Part shown: in pieces, positions 1 to 8,427 of the stretch | Layout: the number at the start of each line of letters is the position of its first letter | How positions within the stretch are numbered: position 1 is the stretch's first letter | Assembly (NCBI RefSeq): GCF_023283895.1 | Contig: NZ_JAKILB010000021.1 | Location: forward strand, 1-56,188 | DNA from: Shewanella pneumatophori | GTDB taxonomy: Bacteria > Pseudomonadota > Gammaproteobacteria > Enterobacterales > Shewanellaceae | Length of the DNA stretch: 56,188 bases | Direction: 5' to 3' | The notes under the pieces: generated by a model | Database searches by the model: none | The model's input: the letters and a program-made list of their open reading frames with translations, nothing else | What the model was told of the DNA's origin: nothing | Program-made: the position numbers and the translations under genes

Positions 1-721
1 AGAAATGACCGTATTTGCCATCATCACTAACGAAGCTGATGAAACCAAATACCCAGTGGTTGATAAGCACTTTACTCCAATTATCGCGGTAAACGACTCA
101 GAACTTATGGTGGCTATGCCTAAGTTCCTGACTGCTGCAACCGGTATGGATGCGTTAACTCACGCTGTTGAAGCTTATGTTTCTACTGCAGCAACGCCAA
201 TTACAGATGCCTCTGCTATTAAGGCAATTGAGTTAATCTCACAGAACTTAGCGACTGCAGTTGAAAACGGTGAAGATCGCCAAGCTCGTGATGCTATGCA
301 ATACGGTGAATACCTTGCAGGTATGGCCTTCTCTAACGCTTCACTTGGTTATGTGCACTCTATGGCACACCAACTCGGTGGTGTTTACGACTTAGTACAC
401 GGTCTATGTAACGCTATTCTTCTTCCAGAAGTATCACGTTTCAACGCTGTTGCCACACCTGCACGTTTTGTTGATATCGCTAAAGCCATGGGCGTAGATG
501 TATCAAATATGACCCAAGAGCAAGCCATTGAAGCCGGTATTGCCGCTATCGAAGCACTTTCTCAACAAGTTGGCACTGCACAACGTCTAGCTGACTTAGG
601 TGTTACAGAAGACAAGCTAGCATTTATGGCGCAAAACGCCCTAAACGATGCATGTTCTTTAACTAACCCACGTAAAGCAAGCCTTGAAGAAATCATCGAA
701 ATCTTTAAAGCACGTTTATAA
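1..721 (+). CDS. Iron-containing alcohol dehydrogenase, C-terminal part (cut by window edge)
   Basis: This is the last 239 residues of a group III (iron-activated) NAD-dependent alcohol dehydrogenase; the reading frame is open to the left edge, with codons starting at base 2, so the N-terminal nucleotide-binding half lies outside the window. The segment GMDALTHAVEAY and the following YVHSMAHQLGGVYDLVHG carry the histidines that bind the metal in this family. The family interconverts alcohols and aldehydes in the cytoplasm. It is followed by a small cupin gene after a stem-loop, so the two may be co-transcribed with partial termination. The substrate cannot be told from this fragment; yiaY/adhB-like enzymes are the nearest I recognise. 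Confidence 0.93.
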   Translation, partial: EMTVFAIITNEADETKYPVVDKHFTPIIAVNDSELMVAMPKFLTAATGMDALTHAVEAYVSTAATPITDASAIKAIELISQNLATAVENGEDRQARDAMQYGEYLAGMAFSNASLGYVHSMAHQLGGVYDLVHGLCNAILLPEVSRFNAVATPARFVDIAKAMGVDVSNMTQEQAIEAGIAAIEALSQQVGTAQRLADLGVTEDKLAFMAQNALNDACSLTNPRKASLEEIIEIFKARL

Positions 722-740
722 CTAACACTGATGCAAACAA

Positions 741-770
741 GCTAAGGGGAGAACATGGCCTTCCCTTAGC
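741..770 (+). terminator. Stem-loop between alcohol dehydrogenase and cupin genes
   Basis: GCTAAGGG (741-748) pairs with CCCTTAGC (763-770) around a 14-base loop. Only a short AT-rich stretch follows, and the Shine-Dalgarno AAGGA of the cupin gene lies just after it. It may be a weak terminator or an mRNA-end structure that lowers expression of the second gene. Confidence 0.45.
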
Positions 771-789
771 CAATTATTTAAGGATTACC

Positions 790-1185
790 ATGACAACATT
801 AACTGCTCAAAACAACAAAATTACACTGATCAAATCTGGTTCATTCGCACTGAATGATCTAAGCCAGCTATTAAATATTGAAAACCTAAAAAGTGACATG
901 GCTGAAGTGAGTGTCACTAACAACAGCAACGCACTGACTATTGGTCACTTCACCATGGCGCCAGGCACTGAGTTTGAGTACTTCTATGATTCAGTAGAGT
1001 ACAAAGTGATCACCAAAGGTAAAATAGTAGTACGCGATACAGACAATGTTAAATACGTTGCTGAAGTTGGCGATGTATTACTTTTCTCTCCTGATGTCAC
1101 AGTTATTTTTGATGCAGAAAGTGATGGTGAAGCAATCTACACAGCTCACCGCCTAGCTGCTGCAGACTTTGCACCGAAAGCGTAA
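790..1185 (+). CDS. Small EutQ-like cupin protein
   Basis: The 131-residue protein fits a single cupin barrel. The central stretch has the spaced beta-strand pattern and the turn GDVLLFSPDVTVIF typical of the second cupin motif, and it resembles the cupin domain of ethanolamine-utilisation protein EutQ. The first cupin motif lacks the usual HxH; it reads EYFYDSVEYKV, so metal binding is uncertain. A Shine-Dalgarno AAGGA stands 6 bases before ATG. It lies just downstream of an alcohol dehydrogenase, which hints at a shared role in small-alcohol or aldehyde metabolism, but no ethanolamine genes are visible. The function is not established. Confidence 0.8.
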   Translation: MTTLTAQNNKITLIKSGSFALNDLSQLLNIENLKSDMAEVSVTNNSNALTIGHFTMAPGTEFEYFYDSVEYKVITKGKIVVRDTDNVKYVAEVGDVLLFSPDVTVIFDAESDGEAIYTAHRLAAADFAPKA

Positions 1186-1315
1186 TTTATCAGTTTAAGC
1201 ACCAATCTTTGTTTTAATGCTTACCTTTGACAGAGGGATTAGGCAAAGCTCACAAGCGTTAAGGCGGAGTGAAATGGTATTACAGCTTCTGACTACAGCA
1301 GTTTAAAGCTGAAAA

Positions 1316-1346
1316 TAAATAAGGGATGCATTGCATCCCTTATTTA
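1316..1346. terminator. Bidirectional intrinsic terminator
   Basis: A perfect 14-bp stem (1316-1329 with 1333-1346, core AAGGGATGC/GCATCCCTT) with a 3-base loop sits between the convergent cupin and acyl-CoA synthetase genes. The AT-rich outer stem supplies U-rich ends on both strands. Confidence 0.85.
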
Positions 1347-1364
1347 GTAGTAAAGCTCACTTAG

Positions 1365-3161
1365 TTAGCGGCTATACATCTTGTCGATTTCACGTGCGTA
1401 CTTGTTGTAAATCACTTTACGACGAAGCTTCATGGTTGGGGTAATTAAGCCCGCTTCCATTGAAAACGCATCTGGTAACAAGGTGAACTTCTTAATCTTT
1501 TCAAAGCCAGCAAGCTCGCTTTGCAGTGTCTTAAGGCGTTGCTCAAAATGTTCAACTACGTGAGAGTGACGCAGCAATTCAATTTGCGACTCATAGCTTA
1601 AGCCTTTCTCTTTTGCCCACGCTTCTAATGACTCAAATGCCGGTACAATCAGTGCCGTTACATAGTTACGCGCATCAGCAACGATGGCCACTTGCTCGAT
1701 GAACGGACAACAACCTACTTTGCCTTCAACACGTTGCGGTGCAATGTACTTACCGTTTGAGGTTTTCATTAGCTCTTTAATACGGTCGGTAATAAACAAG
1801 TTACCGTTTTCGTCTATACGACCCGCATCACCGGTTTTTAGCCAACCATCTTCAAACGCTTCAGCCGTTTCTTCAGGGCGATTGTAGTAACCACGCATGA
1901 CGGTATCACCACGAACCAAAATCTCGTTGTCTTTACCTAGCTTGATTTCCACTTCCGGAATCGCTTGGCCATTTGATCCAGGCACTCGATTAGCCAAAGT
2001 ATTACAAGTCGCAGTAGCTGTGGTTTCGGTCATACCGTAACCACAAAGCACTGGTACATCAATGCTTTGGAAGAAAGCGCTTACGTTTGGATCAAGTGCT
2101 GCACCGCCGCACGGCATAAATTTAAGACGACCACCTAACACTTGCTTTAACTTACTGAATACTAGTTTGTTTGCTAGCTTCCACTGTAAGCTCAAACCGA
2201 TTGAGGCTTTATGGCGACCTTGGCCAACTTCAGATTGCTTATGACCAACAGACATCGCCCATGTGAACATCTTCTGGCGCATCTCTGGCGCTTTAATCAC
2301 TTTATCTTGTACTGCGCTGTACACTTTTTCTAAGAAACGTGGCACTACACAAAGCGTATGTGGACGTACTTGAACAATCGCTTCTTTCACTGCCATTGGG
2401 TTAGACAAGTAAACGTTATGACCACCACGTGATAATACGTAGAAGCTCCAACCACGCTCAAATACATGGCTTAATGGTAAGAAAGCTAACGACACATCGC
2501 CCGGTGTAAACGGTAAGAAGTTATCGTGCTGACGCACCATAGAGGCAATATTGCGGTAATCCAGCATGACGCCCTTTGGATCACCTGTGGTGCCCGAAGT
2601 ATAAATAAGGGTTAGCAAGTCATCTAAATCAAACGCTGCTAGGCGCTTTTCAAGTTCAGCGTCTGCCGCTAAATCAGTTTCTTGCGCAAGCAAGTCATCT
2701 AGATAGAAATGATTTTGTGGATCTTGTAGTTCAACAGATTTATTGAACACTACAATTTTGGTCAAGCTGTCACACTGGCTCACTAAGTCGCACGCCATTG
2801 CATAATGGTCAGCGTCACCAACGAATATCAGTTTTGCCGCCGCATCGTTAACAATATAAGAGGCTTGCTCAATGGTGCTAGTTGGGTAAATAGGCACTAC
2901 CACTGCTTTGGCTTTTAATAGGCCTAAGTCAGCACAAGTCCACTGTGGACAGTTCTGTGACAGGATCACTGCACGATCTTGTGATTCAATACCGAACTGA
3001 ATCAACACGCGTGCAATTTTAGACGTAATAACGTCAAATTGAGACCAGCTCACTTGGTGCCAAGGCGCTAGCGTTTCAAATCCTTCGAGCGCAATAGCAT
3101 CGCCAAGTGCTTGGCTTTGTTGTTGTATTAATCGTACTACGTGGTATTGCTCGAGCGACAT
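1365..3161 (-). CDS. Long-chain acyl-CoA synthetase (AMP-forming, FadD15-like)
   Basis: The 598-residue enzyme belongs to the ANL superfamily and should activate fatty acids with ATP and CoA. The AMP-binding P-loop LIYTSGTTGDPKG is near residue 184 and the adenylate-binding GYGMTETTA near residue 375. A late D-G-W-x-x-T-G-D motif (EDGWLKTGD) and the K-rich C-terminal domain are present. The start is set at the ATG whose upstream AAAGGTAG is a good ribosome binding site; an upstream in-frame start would add 23 residues without support. Length and motifs match the eukaryote-like long-chain synthetases (FadD15/AAS type) rather than E. coli FadD. It is a single gene bounded by terminators on both sides. 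Confidence 0.93.
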   Translation of the reverse strand: MSLEQYHVVRLIQQQSQALGDAIALEGFETLAPWHQVSWSQFDVITSKIARVLIQFGIESQDRAVILSQNCPQWTCADLGLLKAKAVVVPIYPTSTIEQASYIVNDAAAKLIFVGDADHYAMACDLVSQCDSLTKIVVFNKSVELQDPQNHFYLDDLLAQETDLAADAELEKRLAAFDLDDLLTLIYTSGTTGDPKGVMLDYRNIASMVRQHDNFLPFTPGDVSLAFLPLSHVFERGWSFYVLSRGGHNVYLSNPMAVKEAIVQVRPHTLCVVPRFLEKVYSAVQDKVIKAPEMRQKMFTWAMSVGHKQSEVGQGRHKASIGLSLQWKLANKLVFSKLKQVLGGRLKFMPCGGAALDPNVSAFFQSIDVPVLCGYGMTETTATATCNTLANRVPGSNGQAIPEVEIKLGKDNEILVRGDTVMRGYYNRPEETAEAFEDGWLKTGDAGRIDENGNLFITDRIKELMKTSNGKYIAPQRVEGKVGCCPFIEQVAIVADARNYVTALIVPAFESLEAWAKEKGLSYESQIELLRHSHVVEHFEQRLKTLQSELAGFEKIKKFTLLPDAFSMEAGLITPTMKLRRKVIYNKYAREIDKMYSR

Positions 3162-3266
3162 AAAATAACTACCTTTTAGCTTACAAGTGTTCCGCTTTGG
3201 CGCAAGTTTACTCGAAGAATCTATAAACACTAAGAGTTTTTGCTCTATTTCTGTTAACTAATACAC

Positions 3267-3297
3267 AAAAAAAGGCCAACCTGAGAACTAGGTGGCC
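3267..3297 (-). terminator. Intrinsic terminator of the GntR-ABC operon
   Basis: On the minus strand GGCCACCT pairs with AGGTTGGCC (one bulge) and is followed by seven U residues. It lies downstream of the permease gene and closes the gntR-ABC-permease transcript. Confidence 0.8.
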
Positions 3298-3331
3298 CGT
3301 AATTAACAAGCAAGCAATTAAGCTAAGTACA

Positions 3332-3358
3332 TTAATTAAAAAAGAATTTTTTAATTAA
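3332..3358. promoter_or_regulatory. AT-only palindrome upstream of acyl-CoA synthetase
   Basis: A perfect 12-bp inverted repeat, TTAATTAAAAAA and its complement around GAA, lies about 170 bases upstream of the acyl-CoA synthetase start. It could be a protein site or the second part of the terminator region of the ABC operon. The sequence alone does not decide. Confidence 0.35.
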
Positions 3359-3451
3359 CAAGTGTACGCATTAATCTCGATTATTCACGTAACAAGTTAG
3401 ATTAATTTTTAATCATTTTGCAGGATTACACGCTAATGTACGTAATTAAAC

Positions 3452-4753
3452 TTATCGACTCAGCAGATCTTCACGCCATAAACACTGTTTTGCGCGCCAC
3501 AATGAAGCAATCGATAAGAGTAAAAATAATAGATCCCATGCAACAAGATCCCATACCTGCGTTTGTTCTGCCGATGACATACCAACAGAGCTCCAGCCGG
3601 ATAACAAGCCAATCAAAAAGATAAGTCCTGAGATCTGTATTGAGTTACGACACATAGAGCCTAAACCTAAGGTCGCTGCACAAGCAAACAAGGTAGTTAA
3701 TACCATGTGCAGCCACACAGACAAGTTAATGCTCTGATCCAACAGGCTAACGATACTGGCCGTAATCATCATGCTAACCACCAAAATAGCCAACAAACGA
3801 TATTGCGCCTGCATAAACGCGTTTATCATGCCTTGCTTACCATCAAATCCCGGCAGTACAAATAGGCTCTCAACCGCACGCCACCGCTGAATGCGACTCC
3901 AATGCAACATGCCACATAAAATACAGTTAAATTGCACGAGAAAAACCAGCACGGGGATCTCGACTGCATAATAATGACCAATACCAGCCAGCAGCAGTGT
4001 TGTTAATGGCATAAGCAATAGCAACATACTAAACACAGGACCAATAAAGTAATTAGCAGGGTGCAGACTACGTTCTATTCGGTTTAGCAAAGCCATTGAA
4101 CGTGGCGATGGCAACCAAATCCAGCCCATCTCTAAGCCATTTAGATACACAGAACGTGCCTTGTTATTCCAAGTTAATCCCAGCATTTTTTTACTAACCA
4201 ACAGCATTAGCGCCAGATTTAACAGCACTAAGACAATATTTGCCCCTTGAGGCAAGATTTGCTCTATGTAAGGCAGCATTGGCAGTGAGATATACAAGAA
4301 AAAGGAAAAATGAAACGCATTTTTTCTCGCTAAGCTGAAATATAAAAAGCTCAAACCTAATAGTAAACTTATCAACGACTCAGTAATTTTATCGAATGCG
4401 TCATAGGCAATAAAAAAACCGCACACCACACTCAGCATCAACAATAACAAAGCTGCGGCTTGCAGCATCACATTAAGCCGATATTGCGGGACGATACAGG
4501 CCCATTCAGTCGCCGCTAATCGATTCATTTGCCAACCAATAGCAATACAGATAGAGCCGATAGACATATTCATCAGCAAAACTAAGGTATCAACTTTTCT
4601 CTGCGCATCAGCGGGCAATATTAAAGGTAACCCTAGTACCATGACCAAGCCAAGTAGGGCAACCCCCAGAAAGCTGACGCAACCAAGATCGAATAACCAC
4701 AGACGTATACTGCCTTTTAACCAAGCGCCTGAGCGGATATGGGCCCAGCTCAT
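3452..4753 (-). CDS. ABC exporter membrane subunit, YtrC/D-like (hypothetical)
   Basis: This 433-residue protein is strongly hydrophobic, with roughly ten to twelve membrane segments spread over its length and no recognisable catalytic motif. Its ATG overlaps the stop codon of the preceding ATPase gene by four bases, so the two are translationally coupled and it is almost surely the transmembrane partner. It is not a clear member of the ABC-2 permease family by motif; the assignment rests on topology and position. It is the last gene of the operon led by the GntR regulator. Confidence 0.75.
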   Translation of the reverse strand: MSWAHIRSGAWLKGSIRLWLFDLGCVSFLGVALLGLVMVLGLPLILPADAQRKVDTLVLLMNMSIGSICIAIGWQMNRLAATEWACIVPQYRLNVMLQAAALLLLMLSVVCGFFIAYDAFDKITESLISLLLGLSFLYFSLARKNAFHFSFFLYISLPMLPYIEQILPQGANIVLVLLNLALMLLVSKKMLGLTWNNKARSVYLNGLEMGWIWLPSPRSMALLNRIERSLHPANYFIGPVFSMLLLLMPLTTLLLAGIGHYYAVEIPVLVFLVQFNCILCGMLHWSRIQRWRAVESLFVLPGFDGKQGMINAFMQAQYRLLAILVVSMMITASIVSLLDQSINLSVWLHMVLTTLFACAATLGLGSMCRNSIQISGLIFLIGLLSGWSSVGMSSAEQTQVWDLVAWDLLFLLLSIASLWRAKQCLWREDLLSR

Positions 4754-5592
4754 GAATGTAACTCCATAAATAGCTGTTCTAGGTTAAGTGATTCGGCCTG
4801 AATCAAGCCAGTAAACTCTTGCTTAAAATTATCCACCAGCACTTTATTGCCTTGGCGATTAAGAACCTGTAACTCCTCTGGTAACTGCGCCCCCTCTGCC
4901 AGAGTCAGCAACTTCACTTGTTCGCGCAGTGCATCGATTTCTTTAAATAGCACTAACTTGCCTTGTTTCAACAAGGCCAAGTGACTGGCAACGCGTTCGA
5001 GATCGGAAGTGATATGAGAGGAAAACAGCACGCAAGAACCTGACTCTAGGGCTAAATCAAATAGATCCGCCATAAATTTGCGACGCGCAATAGGGTCTAA
5101 GCTAGCGACAGGTTCATCTAAAATAAGCAATTTTGGCCGATATGACATCGCCATGATTAATGCAAGCGATTGGCGCTGACCAACAGATAAGCGTTGTACT
5201 TGTTGTTTGGGATCTAAATCGAAACGCTGCAGCCACTCAGTTTCTAACCCCCTATCCCAATCAGGATAAAAGCTGCGGTGCAGGTCGAGAGCTTTAACAA
5301 CAGTAAAACCCTCGTAGCCAAAAGGCTGCTGAGGTACATAGCCTATTTGGGTTTTAAGCTCAGAACTTAGCTCTTTTACGGAGCTACCGAGCACGCTTAC
5401 CTCGCCAACATTAGGCTCGATAATGCCTAATGCACAGCGCATCAAGGTTGATTTACCGGCACCATTTTGCCCCAATAAACCCACCACCATGCCGGGGTAA
5501 AGCTGCAAACTTAGATCATCGAGTGCTGTTTGCTGTTCAAACTGCTTGCTGACCTGACTAAAAGCCAAAGTCGCTGTTTGATTCATCTCCAT
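4750..5592 (-). CDS. ABC transporter ATP-binding protein (YtrB-like)
   Basis: The 280-residue ATPase has Walker A GLLGQNGAGKST near residue 38, the signature LSVGQRQ near 135 and Walker B LLILDEPVASLD near 155, followed by the switch histidine in FSSHITSD. A C-terminal extension of about 70 residues resembles that of single-ATPase exporters. The first ATG is preferred: AAAGGAC lies 10 bases upstream, while the ATG at codon 3 has no room for a site. It sits between a YtrA-type regulator and a membrane subunit. This arrangement is typical of exporters for cell-envelope-active compounds, but the cargo here is unknown. Confidence 0.93.
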   Translation of the reverse strand: MEMNQTATLAFSQVSKQFEQQTALDDLSLQLYPGMVVGLLGQNGAGKSTLMRCALGIIEPNVGEVSVLGSSVKELSSELKTQIGYVPQQPFGYEGFTVVKALDLHRSFYPDWDRGLETEWLQRFDLDPKQQVQRLSVGQRQSLALIMAMSYRPKLLILDEPVASLDPIARRKFMADLFDLALESGSCVLFSSHITSDLERVASHLALLKQGKLVLFKEIDALREQVKLLTLAEGAQLPEELQVLNRQGNKVLVDNFKQEFTGLIQAESLNLEQLFMELHS

Positions 5593-5635
5593 CGAAACTT
5601 GTCCTTTCGTCTTGCTTATCCTAGCGAGATCCGGC

Positions 5636-6010
5636 TTATTTTTGCCAGCGCTCTCCTAAAAGCTGTTTTAATCCATCGAGATCAATACCCAACTGCTGTG
5701 CTTGTTTAATTAGCGCATCGACAGGTGCGAGTAATAACTGACTACTGTTATCGGATTCATTTTTCGCTCTTTGTGCCACACGGGTTGGCTGGCCTCGGCG
5801 GCGCTCTAGCCAACCTTGCTCGACTAATTGCTGGATAGCACGCGACACCGTCATTGGGTTTACCGTTAAGTGTTCAGCCATTTGCCGTACTGACGGTAAT
5901 ACCTGTTCACTTTGCAGCTGGCCACCCACAATCAAACGTACGATCTGCTCGCTTAATTGTCGATAAATTGGTTCACCGCTGCTGGGGTTGACATTTAGTA
6001 GTTCTAACAT
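5636..6010 (-). CDS. GntR-family regulator, YtrA subfamily
   Basis: The 124-residue protein has an N-terminal GntR winged helix (EPIYRQLSEQIVRLIVGGQL, then LPSVRQMAEHLTVNPMTVSRAIQQL) and only a short, roughly 45-residue helical tail. This matches the small YtrA subfamily and excludes the FadR or HutC types, which have large ligand domains. YtrA-type proteins usually repress their own operon and adjacent ABC exporter genes. Here it leads the ABC ATPase/permease operon and is divergent from a hydrolase plus second exporter. The intervening DNA has palindromic TGTAT/ATACA elements, so it probably controls both directions. Confidence 0.92.
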   Translation of the reverse strand: MLELLNVNPSSGEPIYRQLSEQIVRLIVGGQLQSEQVLPSVRQMAEHLTVNPMTVSRAIQQLVEQGWLERRRGQPTRVAQRAKNESDNSSQLLLAPVDALIKQAQQLGIDLDGLKQLLGERWQK

Positions 6011-6022
6011 TAGCCTTTAGTC

Positions 6023-6054
6023 ACTGTATTAATACATTGATACACCGATACAGT
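6023..6054. promoter_or_regulatory. Operator-like inverted repeats in the GntR/hydrolase divergent region
   Basis: TGTATTAATACA (6025-6036) is a perfect 12-bp palindrome. It is nested in a larger inverted repeat with arms ACTGTAT (6023-6029) and ATACAGT (6048-6054), and a further GATAC half-site occurs between them. The cluster begins 13 bases upstream of the gntR start and 48 bases before the hydrolase start, a fitting position for autoregulation and control of the divergent operon. Confidence 0.6.
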
Positions 6055-6101
6055 AACAAAGTTAACATAGATACGCTAAATTGCAAAAAGGAATCAGTAT
6101 C

Positions 6102-7658
6102 ATGCTTCATGGAATGTACTCTCAATTACGCGCACAGATTTCACCTGTGCTTTGGCGCCATAAGTCCGCCAGCGCAGCCATATTAATGGCTGTGGGCATG
6201 ATCCCCCTTGCAGTTCACGCCGAAGAAAACAATGCGGCCACCACGCAACAAGCTTGTTATGTCGATGGCCTGTCAGAGCAGATGCAATGCGGCGCGATCT
6301 CAGTACCTGAGAACTACGCCAAGCCAGATGGTAAGCAGATCCAAATTCATTATGTAGTCATGCCAGCCACCAAGCCAAGCAACAGGCAAGAGGCCCTACT
6401 CGCTATTGCTGGCGGCCCAGGTCAATCGGCGATTGAGAATGCCCAAGGCTTTGATCGCATGCTAAGTAAAGTGCGCCAAACCGAAGATGTTATTCTTATC
6501 GACCAGCGCGGCACCGGCCAATCTAATCAACTGCAATGCATTGGTGACGCCTTTGATAGCGCACTCGCCATTGACGAAAGTCTTTTTGATACCCGAGTAG
6601 AAACCCAAAAATGTTTGGATGAGCTAGATGCCGATGTCACTCAATATGGCAGCCTAAATGCACTGAAAGATTTTGAAGCTGTACGCGCCCATTTAGGTTA
6701 CCAAAAACTGCATTTATACGGCGTATCTTACGGCACACGTATGGCGCAACTTTATATGCGTCATTATCCAGAAAGCCTAGCAACCGTGACTCTTGATGGT
6801 GTCGTGCCTATGCAACAAAGCGTATTAGCCATAGGTAACGCTATTGCTCGTGCATTCGATTTATTGATTGAAGATTGTAGTAATAACCAGCTGTGCAATA
6901 AGCAGTTTCCAGACTTAAAAGCCGATCTGGATAAAGTCGATGCAGAGTTAACTCAAGCGCCGAAAATCAGCTTAGTACCTGACCCATTAACCGGTGAGGC
7001 CACTAAGCTGACAATGACTCGTAGTAAGTTTAAAGGTGCACTGCGCATGGCCTTATATTCACCAGCCACGCGTTCGCTTATTCCTCACGCTATACATCAA
7101 GCAGCCAATGGCAACTTTCAACCTATCACCGGCCTGTATGCCATGAGCATGGATAACGCGGGGATCGCGATGGGTATGCATGCTTCAGTGGTATGCGGTG
7201 AAGATTGGCAACGACTCACGCCAGAACTACGTGAGCAAACCAATCAAAGCTACTTTGGTCATGAGATGCTAAAAACTTTTGCCGAGTCTTGTGCCGTGTG
7301 GAACATGCCTGCAGTTGATGCCAGCTTTGGCGATGCGATTGCCGGCGATATTCCAACCTTGTTGTTATCGGGCGAATTAGATCCTGCAACGCCACCAAGC
7401 TGGGGCGAACTCGCTATGGAAAAACTCACTAATGCCAAACACTTTGTAGCGCCTTATGCGACTCATGGTGTGGCTTATCAGTCATGTGGTAACGACTTGA
7501 TCGCCGATTTAGTCGAAACTGGCTCGGTAGCCGAACTAGATGCGGCGTGTTTAAGTGAAGATATTCGTCGTAATTTTTATCTTAACGCCAGCACAGTAGA
7601 AGCAATCCCCAGTGATGATGCTTCAAAGCCAGACGAACAAACAGCCCTGAATCAGTAA
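6102..7658 (+). CDS. Secreted alpha/beta hydrolase with TAP-like C-terminal domain (putative aminopeptidase)
   Basis: The 518-residue product has an N-terminal hydrophobic segment ending near VHAEE that looks like a signal peptide, so it probably acts in the periplasm. The hydrolase core contains the oxyanion region AGGPGQS, the nucleophile elbow GVSYG, the acid in SGELDPATPP and the histidine in ATHGVAY. These positions and the C-terminal TAP-like domain match the tripeptidyl aminopeptidase/proline iminopeptidase group (peptidase family S33). ATG at 6102 follows AAGGA by 9 bases; an upstream TTG is less likely. An ABC exporter follows 10 bases downstream, suggesting a joint operon. Its substrate is unknown, though peptides are likely for the family. 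Confidence 0.85.
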   Translation: MLHGMYSQLRAQISPVLWRHKSASAAILMAVGMIPLAVHAEENNAATTQQACYVDGLSEQMQCGAISVPENYAKPDGKQIQIHYVVMPATKPSNRQEALLAIAGGPGQSAIENAQGFDRMLSKVRQTEDVILIDQRGTGQSNQLQCIGDAFDSALAIDESLFDTRVETQKCLDELDADVTQYGSLNALKDFEAVRAHLGYQKLHLYGVSYGTRMAQLYMRHYPESLATVTLDGVVPMQQSVLAIGNAIARAFDLLIEDCSNNQLCNKQFPDLKADLDKVDAELTQAPKISLVPDPLTGEATKLTMTRSKFKGALRMALYSPATRSLIPHAIHQAANGNFQPITGLYAMSMDNAGIAMGMHASVVCGEDWQRLTPELREQTNQSYFGHEMLKTFAESCAVWNMPAVDASFGDAIAGDIPTLLLSGELDPATPPSWGELAMEKLTNAKHFVAPYATHGVAYQSCGNDLIADLVETGSVAELDAACLSEDIRRNFYLNASTVEAIPSDDASKPDEQTALNQ

Positions 7659-7668
7659 GGAAACCACC

Positions 7669-8403
7669 ATGATCCAAGTATCAAACTTATCAAAACGCAT
7701 CGGAGATGTGCAGGCGCTGAATGACTTAAGCTTTTCAGCACAAGACGGCCAAATTACTGGCTTACTAGGCCCAAATGGCGCGGGTAAAACCACCTGTTTA
7801 CGCACCGTATTTGGGTTACTAAAGCCAGACCAAGGTGTTGCTGAAATTGACGGAATCGATATCGCCAAATCTCCCGTTGCAGCTAAACAGCAACTGGGAT
7901 TATTTCCAGATCCATTTGGTTTATATGAGCGTTTAACTCCGCGTGAATACATTAGTTATTTTGCCGAACTCAATGGTTTATCACGCAAAGAGGCTAAGCT
8001 TGCCACCAGCAGCGTGATAGATAAGTTGCATCTGGCTGATATTGCCGACCGCCAATGTAAAGGCTTTTCTCAAGGCCAGCGAATGAAAACTGCTTTAGCG
8101 CAAGCCATAGTGCACCAGCCTACCAATATCATTCTTGACGAGCCAACCCGCGGCTTAGACGTAATGAGTACTCGAGTGCTGCGTGATATTTTGCGCGACC
8201 TTAAAAACCAAGGTCACTGCGTACTGTTTTCTAGCCATGTGATGCAGGAAGTTGCTGCGCTCTGCGACCAAGTGATTGTAATGGCTGAAGGCAAAGTGGT
8301 TGCCGTTGGCAGCCCAGATGCACTGTGCCAGCAAACCGGAAAGGACTCGCTCGAAGATGCCTTTATTCAATTAATTGGTACCGACGAAGGCATTGCAGCC
8401 TAA
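7669..8403 (+). CDS. ABC transporter ATP-binding protein (NatA-like)
   Basis: A 244-residue ABC ATPase with Walker A GLLGPNGAGKTT near residue 35, signature FSQGQRMK near 132, Walker B IILDEPTRGLD near 155 and the switch histidine in FSSHVMQE. NatA-type proteins are recognised by the RGLD form of Walker B and the single-domain build. It follows the secreted hydrolase by 10 bases and precedes the matching permease by 24 bases. Na+ export is the classical role of NatAB; here the cargo may equally be peptides or envelope-active compounds. Confidence 0.93.
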   Translation: MIQVSNLSKRIGDVQALNDLSFSAQDGQITGLLGPNGAGKTTCLRTVFGLLKPDQGVAEIDGIDIAKSPVAAKQQLGLFPDPFGLYERLTPREYISYFAELNGLSRKEAKLATSSVIDKLHLADIADRQCKGFSQGQRMKTALAQAIVHQPTNIILDEPTRGLDVMSTRVLRDILRDLKNQGHCVLFSSHVMQEVAALCDQVIVMAEGKVVAVGSPDALCQQTGKDSLEDAFIQLIGTDEGIAA

Positions 8404-8427
8404 TTAGGCTGATAAAAGGATTTCAAC

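Noticed and set aside
790..1185. Ethanolamine utilisation operon
   Set aside because: Only a EutQ-like cupin and an alcohol dehydrogenase end are visible; no eut lyase, shell or reactivase genes are present in the window.
1684..1887. Short plus-strand ORFs over the acyl-CoA synthetase gene
   Set aside because: They are out-of-frame shadows of a well-conserved gene and have no supporting start sites.
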